Of a stretch of 19,475 bases of DNA, positions 14,857 through 19,475 are shown piece after piece. This DNA comes from a bacterium UBP6_UBA1196. GTDB lineage: Bacteria; UBP6; UBA1177. The first letter of the stretch is position 1; every line of letters begins with the position of its first letter. The position numbers were made by a program, and so were the translations under genes. Below the pieces are notes generated by a model. It was not told where the DNA came from and made no database searches. It saw only the letters and a list, made by a program, of their open reading frames with translations. The DNA lies in NCBI GenBank assembly GCA_002310035.1, contig DBYC01000018.1, forward strand, positions 1 to 19,475, written 5' to 3'.

Positions 14857-16668
14857 TTAGTCTGCCGGGCATTGTACGATTTTGTTTTCTTCGGTTTCCT
14901 CGTCTTTTTCAAGACAGTAGCAGCCGTAGGTGCTTTCGGTCATTTTTGCATTGCCCCAGATGCGGTAAATCTGAGCTCCGGGAACGGTGTCGTCCTTTAT
15001 AATGGTCATGGTTTTGTCGCTGTCTTTCTTGTTGTCTTCGAATTTGGCGCAGATTTTGTTGACCTCAAGATTGTCAAGGAAGTAGTCTCCTTTCGCGACG
15101 GTGAATTTGGATGTCGGTTTTTTCGATTCGACAGCTTTTTTGAATTCTTCGAAGCTTATGCGGATTTCCGTACGCTCCTGCTGGTAGCTGTCGGTAAGAA
15201 CGATGTATTCCTTAGGTTCGGTGCAGTCCTGCGCGATTACTACCTCGAGTTCTACATCGTCTTCGCTCTCGGCGCCGGCTTTCTTTTTCTGGTTGGTGTA
15301 GAGATACTGTTTGCAGTAGTAGTTCGGCAGATTGTCGGAAGGATATGCAAAATAGCCGATACCATAGTCGAATACCGGTGTCGCAAGAGAGTAAAGTGCG
15401 AAAATCTGGGTGTTTGCTTTACCGTCGATGAGTTCTTTCCAGTTCGGGAAATCGGTTCTCTTCTTTATCGGGAAATTGTCGACAAGGACCCATTCAATTT
15501 CGTCGTTGAGAACGAAAATGTCCTTGTTGTCGGTAAAGTTGTTGAGAATGACATGTATCGAACCGTTGTTGGGGTAGAATGAAAGGAGCGAATGCGACAT
15601 GGCAATATTTTTTGCCGCCGATGCGTTGCCGGCAAGAGTGTAGAAAGTGCCGTGTGTTCCCTGTGATATACTGACGCCGAGTCCGTAGGTTATGTCCTCT
15701 GCAGCCGGTTCGATCATCTGTTTGTAGCTTTTTTCCGAAAGAATTTCGCCGTTGAAAAGGGCGTAAGCGTATTTGAAAAGGTCACCGGCATTTGAAACCA
15801 TGCTGCCTGCAGTCCATGTCTTGCGGTCGAAAGTATAAGGCTGAAGTTCGCCGTATTTGTTGAAGTTGTGTCCTTTGACCTCTCTGTTTTTCGGATATTC
15901 CTCGTAACCTTTCATGAAAGTGTTCTTGAGTTCAAGCGGATCGATGATTTTCTCACGGATGACTTCATGCGCCTTTTTCCCTGTGACCTGTTCGATGATG
16001 AGACCTGCCATGATGTAGTCGGAGTTTGTGTCCGCCCATCCTTTTCCGGGTTCGAAGTTGAAGCGGCCTTTTACATTTTCGACAACTTTGTCAGGTTCAA
16101 GGATTTCCGTCATTTCCCTGATGCCGGAAGTGTGGTTGAGAAGCATTTTAACGGTGATCTGGTCGCCTTTGTCAAAATCGGGGAACCATTTGCTGATTTT
16201 GTCATCAAGACTGATTTCACCTTCTTCCGCAAGTTTGAGAATGGTGACTGCGGTGAAACTTTTTGTGATGCTGCCGATTTCGAAAAGGTCGTCAACATTG
16301 ATTTTTTCCTGTTTTCCGATGTCGCGGATACCGTAAGTAAAAGAAGTGAGCTCGTCTCTGCCGTAACCTACGACAACGCCTGTTCCGTGCGAGAAATTGA
16401 CATACTCTTCGGCAAGGTTTTTGACGCTTTCGAGCTTTTCGTCTTCTGACAAGACAGGAAGCGGCTCGTTCTGGTCTTCGTCCGAAGTTTCTTCTGTATC
16501 GCTGTCATTGGTCGTATTGCCGTCGCTGTCCTGAGCTTCAGCCGAGTCTGAATCGTTTTTGTTCTGATCTGAGTCGTTGTTCGTTTCGTCGGAAGAGCTT
16601 CCGCCGCCGCAGCTTGTGCCTAAAAACACCATAAGAACAGCAATAAGAGAAATTAAAAGTTTTTTCAT
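14857..16668 (-). CDS. beta-lactamase-fold serine hydrolase lipoprotein B (divergent active site)
   Basis: A 603-residue paralogue of the next gene. It shares the same layout: lipobox LGTSC (C20), an Asp/Ser/Asn-rich tether (21-68), the serine-hydrolase domain (about 77-400), and a C-terminal region with C452, C482, C540, C583, C585 and C600. SxxK is kept (GSITK, S133 and K136), as is LLNHTSG. At the YxN position it reads WADTNSDY, so the tyrosine is D213 (N215 kept). At the HxG position FYGHGG of the paralogue is FYTLAG, so histidine is L345. The codons are unambiguous and the frame is intact, so this is an expressed gene with altered or lost catalysis rather than a pseudogene. It may act as a binding or acyl-accepting protein, or use a different base. 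Shine-Dalgarno GGAGG is at 4 nt. It begins 16 nt after nadB. Confidence 0.92.
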   Translation of the reverse strand: MKKLLISLIAVLMVFLGTSCGGGSSSDETNNDSDQNKNDSDSAEAQDSDGNTTNDSDTEETSDEDQNEPLPVLSEDEKLESVKNLAEEYVNFSHGTGVVVGYGRDELTSFTYGIRDIGKQEKINVDDLFEIGSITKSFTAVTILKLAEEGEISLDDKISKWFPDFDKGDQITVKMLLNHTSGIREMTEILEPDKVVENVKGRFNFEPGKGWADTNSDYIMAGLIIEQVTGKKAHEVIREKIIDPLELKNTFMKGYEEYPKNREVKGHNFNKYGELQPYTFDRKTWTAGSMVSNAGDLFKYAYALFNGEILSEKSYKQMIEPAAEDITYGLGVSISQGTHGTFYTLAGNASAAKNIAMSHSLLSFYPNNGSIHVILNNFTDNKDIFVLNDEIEWVLVDNFPIKKRTDFPNWKELIDGKANTQIFALYSLATPVFDYGIGYFAYPSDNLPNYYCKQYLYTNQKKKAGAESEDDVELEVVIAQDCTEPKEYIVLTDSYQQERTEIRISFEEFKKAVESKKPTSKFTVAKGDYFLDNLEVNKICAKFEDNKKDSDKTMTIIKDDTVPGAQIYRIWGNAKMTESTYGCYCLEKDEETEENKIVQCPAD

Positions 16669-16684
16669 TTTGCACCTCCAAAAG

Positions 16685-18283
16685 TTAAAAAATTTCAGCC
16701 TGTGTAACTATTGTATCTTTAGCTTCTTTCAATGTTTCCGGATAGTCAATGTTGAAGTGCAGCCCGCGGCTTTCCTTCCGTTTCATCGCGCTTCTTATAA
16801 TGAGTTCCGCGACCAGAGTGAGATTCCTGAGTTCGAGAAGGTCGCGGGAAACTTTGAAATTCCAGTAGTATTCGTTGATTTCGCGTTTCATCAGCTCAAG
16901 TCTCGCCATAGCGCGTTCAAGACGTTTGTTGCTGCGGACGATTCCGACATAGTTCCACATGATCCTGCGGACTTCATCCCAGTTCTGCTTGATGATGATT
17001 TTTTCGTCTTCGTCTTCGGCATCTCCCGGATTCCATTCAGGCGGCTCGGGACATTCGCCGGTGTAGTCAGCGATGTAGGAAACGATTTCCTTCGCGACGT
17101 ATTTTCCCATGACAGCCGCTTCGAGAAGCGAGTTCGAAGCAAGTCTGTTCGCGCCGTGAAGCCCTGTGTGGGCGACTTCACCGCTGACAAAGAGCCCAGG
17201 AATAATAGTTTTTCCTGTCGGTTCGCTCTGCAAGCCTCCGCATGAATAGTGGGCAGCCGGAACGACAGGGATCGGCATCGTCCGCATATCGATCCCTGCA
17301 TCCATGCAGATCCTGAAAATATTCGGGAACCTCTGCTGCAGAAAATGTCCGTCGAGCTTTGTCATATCGAGGAATACGCAGTCGTCGCCGCTCATCTTCA
17401 TCTCGTGGTCGATTGCGCGGGCAACGATGTCACGCGGAGCGAGCGATTTCAGCGGATGATATTTTTCCATGAAAGTTTCGCCCCTTTTGTTTATCAGGAC
17501 GCCGCCCTCGCCGCGCAGAGCCTCTGAAATAAGCATCGACTTGATCTTTTCGTGATAAAGGATCGTCGGATGGAACTGGATCATCTCCATGTTGACGACA
17601 GGAACGCCTGCACGGAAGCCGATCGCGACACCGTCGCCCGTCGTAACGTCGGGATTTGACGTGTAAAGATAGACTTTCCCGCATCCGCCGGTTGCCAAAA
17701 GCACTGTTTTTGCCGTTATAGTGATGATCTCGCCGTTTTTCCCGAGAACATACGCTCCGATGATTTTGTTGCTTTCGCTGCTCATGAATTTCGATTCAGT
17801 GATGACATCGATCGCAGTGTGGTTTTCCAGAACGGTGATGTTCGAGTGGAGCAGGACCGCCTTTTTGACAACTTTGATGAGCTCGAAACCTGTGATGTCG
17901 CCGGCGTGGACGACTCTGCGTTCCGAATGACCGCCTTCGCGCCCGAGGTCAAGCTTGCCTTCCTCGTTTTCGGTAAAGTGGCAGCCCAGTTTTTCGAAAT
18001 ATTTGATTGCGTCAGGTCCGTTTTCGACAAAAAAGCGGACAGCTTTTTCATTGTTGAGCCCGGCTCCTGCCGTTATGGTATCCTTTATGTGTTTCTCGAA
18101 CGAATCGACATCGAAATCGGTTACTGTCGCAATTCCGCCCTGAGCGTTCGCGCTGTTCGAGACATCGATCGCCTCTTTTGTGACGACAACTGTTTTAAGC
18201 CCTTTTTCAGCGAGGCTGAGTGCTGTCGAAAGCCCTGAAAGCCCGCTTCCTATGATGAGTACATCGGCATAAATCCGTTTCAT
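16685..18283 (-). CDS. nadB: L-aspartate oxidase
   Basis: A 532-residue FAD enzyme that oxidises L-aspartate to iminoaspartate, the first step of de novo NAD synthesis (with NadA and NadC, not in the window). The FAD-binding GSGLSGLSTALSLAEKG is at 12-28, followed by SNSANAQGGIA (42-52), EGGHSERRVVHAGD (116-129), LLATGG (195-200), QFHPT with H238, LRGEGGVLIN, APRD with R284, PAAHYSCGG with H345 and GLHGANRLASNSL with R380. H238, R284, H345 and R380 correspond, by a constant offset of 6, to the substrate-binding residues H244, R290, H351 and R386 of E. coli NadB. The frame is open to 18439, but that extension overlaps the upstream PilZ gene in another frame. ATG at 18283 has AAGGGA 7 nt ahead and begins just before the Rossmann strand. 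NadB rather than fumarate reductase is supported by length and motifs. Confidence 0.96.
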   Translation of the reverse strand: MKRIYADVLIIGSGLSGLSTALSLAEKGLKTVVVTKEAIDVSNSANAQGGIATVTDFDVDSFEKHIKDTITAGAGLNNEKAVRFFVENGPDAIKYFEKLGCHFTENEEGKLDLGREGGHSERRVVHAGDITGFELIKVVKKAVLLHSNITVLENHTAIDVITESKFMSSESNKIIGAYVLGKNGEIITITAKTVLLATGGCGKVYLYTSNPDVTTGDGVAIGFRAGVPVVNMEMIQFHPTILYHEKIKSMLISEALRGEGGVLINKRGETFMEKYHPLKSLAPRDIVARAIDHEMKMSGDDCVFLDMTKLDGHFLQQRFPNIFRICMDAGIDMRTMPIPVVPAAHYSCGGLQSEPTGKTIIPGLFVSGEVAHTGLHGANRLASNSLLEAAVMGKYVAKEIVSYIADYTGECPEPPEWNPGDAEDEDEKIIIKQNWDEVRRIMWNYVGIVRSNKRLERAMARLELMKREINEYYWNFKVSRDLLELRNLTLVAELIIRSAMKRKESRGLHFNIDYPETLKEAKDTIVTQAEIF

Positions 18284-18294
18284 TTTGTTTCCCT

Positions 18295-18720
18295 TCATTG
18301 TTTGTCTGCAAGTTCTTTGGAAAGTTCCTTCATTGCTTTTGTGATGATTTTTTTGTCGGTATCGGACATGTCCACAAATTTTGTACTTAATCCGATCATC
18401 GGGTCTTCGGCGGTGCATTTCAGGATTTGTGCGCCGCATTTTATGATGTAGTCCGTGCCGGGGATTTGAAATTCCAGGTCGATGACTGTCCCTGTCGAGT
18501 ATGGATTCGGCGAGAAGATGTACATTCCGTCCGCGCTCAGATTGCCTGTCTGCTGGAAGTAGTCTGCGTCGCCTTCAATGTTGCGTACCCACATTTTGAC
18601 CGGGATCCGCTCTTGCGAACGCCTGTCGTGCTGTCTTCTGTCAGTGTTGCTGCGCTCGTCGTCAGGCAGCTTGAACTGAAAATCATCGCGGCGGTCTTTA
18701 TTCTGTCGTCTGTCTTCCAT
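18295..18720 (-). CDS. PilZ domain protein, probable c-di-GMP receptor
   Basis: A 141-residue single-domain cytoplasmic protein. It has both c-di-GMP binding motifs of PilZ: R34-S-Q-E-R38 (RxxxR) and N60-L-S-A-D-G65 ([D/N]xSxxG), followed by the beta-barrel (VIDLEFQIPG, YIIKCGAQILKC, IGLSTKFVDMS) and a C-terminal helix. The first 34 residues are unusual: the triplet DRR occurs four times (3-5, 9-11, 27-29, 32-34) in a highly charged stretch. ATG at 18720 is preferred over an upstream in-frame start at 18750 because GGGAGA lies just ahead of it. The gene ends 11 nt before nadB and opens the likely PilZ-nadB-hydrolase operon. A link between c-di-GMP and the downstream genes is not shown by sequence and may be only shared transcription. 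Confidence 0.9.
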   Translation of the reverse strand: MEDRRQNKDRRDDFQFKLPDDERSNTDRRQHDRRSQERIPVKMWVRNIEGDADYFQQTGNLSADGMYIFSPNPYSTGTVIDLEFQIPGTDYIIKCGAQILKCTAEDPMIGLSTKFVDMSDTDKKIITKAMKELSKELADKQ

Positions 18721-18757
18721 TTTTTTCTCCCAAAAAACCCAAAAGCACACAAACCTA

Positions 18758-18787
18758 AGTATAAACCAAATAAAATTTAAAGTCCAA
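18758..18787 (-). promoter_or_regulatory. candidate promoter of the PilZ-nadB-hydrolase operon
   Basis: The minus strand has TATACT (18763-18758; 5 of 6) with TTGGAC (18787-18782; 3 of 6) 18 nt upstream. The position, about 38 nt before the PilZ start codon, is suitable, but the -35 is weak. Confidence 0.4.
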
Positions 18788-18843
18788 AAATAATCGGAAA
18801 AAGCAGTTCACCGGATTTTTTCTGCATAATTAGGGATGAATAT

Positions 18844-18871
18844 TTGAAATTTGCCGGTTTATGAGTTTAAT
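18844..18871 (+). promoter_or_regulatory. candidate promoter of pckA
   Basis: TTGAAA at 18844-18849 (5 of 6), a 16-nt spacer and TTTAAT at 18866-18871 (5 of 6). It precedes the pckA start by about 55 nt. The 204-nt divergent gap (18721-18924) is strongly AT-rich and shows no other recognisable element. Confidence 0.5.
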
Positions 18872-18924
18872 AACTATTTTTTTGTGATTTTTTTGATTTT
18901 TACCAATTTTTTAAGGAGTTCGTT

Positions 18925-19475
18925 ATGAATTTTCAAAAAAGTATTGAACAGCTCGTCGGTTCACACAAAAAAGTTTTCGTAAACCCGTCAAGGGAAATGC
19001 TCATTCACAAATCGGTAACGAAAGAAAAAGTTTTCGTAACAAAAACAGGCGCGCTTGCTGTCTGGACACCTGCGGAATCGACCGGAAGAAGCCCGAAGGA
19101 CACATTCATCGTCAAAAATTCCAAGACTGAAAAAACAGTTGACTGGACTTCGCCGAACAACCTGCCCGTAACGCAGGAAACTTTCGATATGCTTTTTGAA
19201 GACGCTGTCGCTGCGCTTTCCAAAAAAGACAATCTTTTCGTCACCGACAGAGTCATCGGTGCAGACGCTTCATACGCTCTTCCCATAAGAACCATCACTG
19301 ACCGTGCATACACTTCGCTTTTCGCTGACAATATGTTCAGAGCTGTTCCCGAGAACATCGAGAAAAGCGTTCTTTTCGACAAAAAATTCACACTTCTCGT
19401 CGTTCCCTACGACAAACTTGACGAGAAAAAATACAGAAACCGCATCAGAATGCTTCCGAACGGCAAATCGAGCGA
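18925..19475 (+). CDS. pckA: phosphoenolpyruvate carboxykinase (ATP), N-terminal part
   Basis: The frame is open from ATG at 18925 to the window end (183 codons plus 2 nt), so the gene is cut by the edge. The family is usually about 530 residues. The fragment carries the N-terminal landmarks of ATP-type PEPCK: TKTGALAVWT (39-48), STGRSPKDTFIV (52-63) with R55 as the expected oxaloacetate/PEP-binding arginine, GADASYALPIRTITD (112-126), and SLFADNMF (131-138). The enzyme interconverts oxaloacetate and PEP with ATP/ADP, serving gluconeogenesis or, in many anaerobes, CO2 fixation in the reverse direction. The GTP-type family lacks this N-terminal pattern. Shine-Dalgarno AAGGAG is well placed. 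The active-site lysines and the P-loop lie outside the window, so integrity cannot be judged. Confidence 0.94.
   Translation, partial: MNFQKSIEQLVGSHKKVFVNPSREMLIHKSVTKEKVFVTKTGALAVWTPAESTGRSPKDTFIVKNSKTEKTVDWTSPNNLPVTQETFDMLFEDAVAALSKKDNLFVTDRVIGADASYALPIRTITDRAYTSLFADNMFRAVPENIEKSVLFDKKFTLLVVPYDKLDEKKYRNRIRMLPNGKSS

Noticed and set aside
12913..16668. Calling the serine hydrolases beta-lactamases (resistance genes)
   Set aside because: The fold includes many peptidases and esterases; one copy lacks two motifs, and nothing specific to drug hydrolysis is seen.
16685..18439. nadB start at 18439 giving 584 residues
   Set aside because: The extra 52 residues overlap the PilZ gene and do not match the family; ATG at 18283 has a proper Shine-Dalgarno and starts at the FAD-binding strand.

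Overview
The window is chromosomal, gene-dense bacterial DNA of moderate GC content with AT-rich intergenic gaps. It carries 13 protein-coding genes, two of them cut by the window ends, and no gap over 300 bases lacks a gene. I see no RNA gene, insertion sequence, phage gene or CRISPR array. Four predicted lipoproteins (Cys lipobox), one Sec-exported protein and good -35/-10 and Shine-Dalgarno matches indicate a diderm bacterium. Acidic Asp/Glu/Ser/Asn-rich tethers after the lipobox, a Kelch-type lipoprotein, a tandem cyclase-ATPase and a PilZ protein together resemble uncultured deltaproteobacterial or Myxococcota-like lineages. That placement is a low-confidence inference from style.

Left part (1-6203): the end of a UPF0371 gene is followed after 7 nt by a DegT/DnrJ/EryC1-type PLP aminotransferase, both on +. 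Convergent to them is a minus-strand operon read from about 6230: a small YfcE-type metallophosphoesterase, a Kelch-repeat lipoprotein and a large two-cyclase-domain AAA-type ATPase. It looks like a surface-sensing or nucleotide-signalling unit. The cyclase stops where the usual TPR half of this architecture would begin.

Middle (6370-12877): an AI-2E-type membrane permease overlaps by one base a glycosyltransferase that closely matches the tRNA-queuosine mannosyltransferase (QTMAN/GTDC1) family. This pair runs tail-to-tail, with an 8-nt overlap, into a minus-strand pair: an unrecognised lipoprotein and, upstream of it, an exported protein with a long charged single-alpha-helix segment and TPR-like C-terminus. 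Divergent from that pair, glutaminyl-tRNA synthetase (glnS) is driven by a near-consensus promoter.

Right part (12913-19475): the minus-strand run PilZ protein - nadB - serine-hydrolase lipoprotein B - serine-hydrolase lipoprotein A is compact and probably one operon. The two hydrolases are clear tandem paralogues of the beta-lactamase/penicillin-binding-protein fold with a shared C-terminal region holding six conserved cysteines. Copy A keeps all three active-site motifs. Copy B keeps SxxK but has Asp for the YxN tyrosine and Leu for the HxG histidine. The start of pckA (ATP-type PEP carboxykinase) leaves the window on + from a divergent promoter region.

The points most worth a second look are the bacterial QTMAN-like enzyme, the catalytically divergent hydrolase paralogue with its novel Cys-containing tail, and the phosphoesterase/Kelch/cyclase operon with its shortened cyclase.
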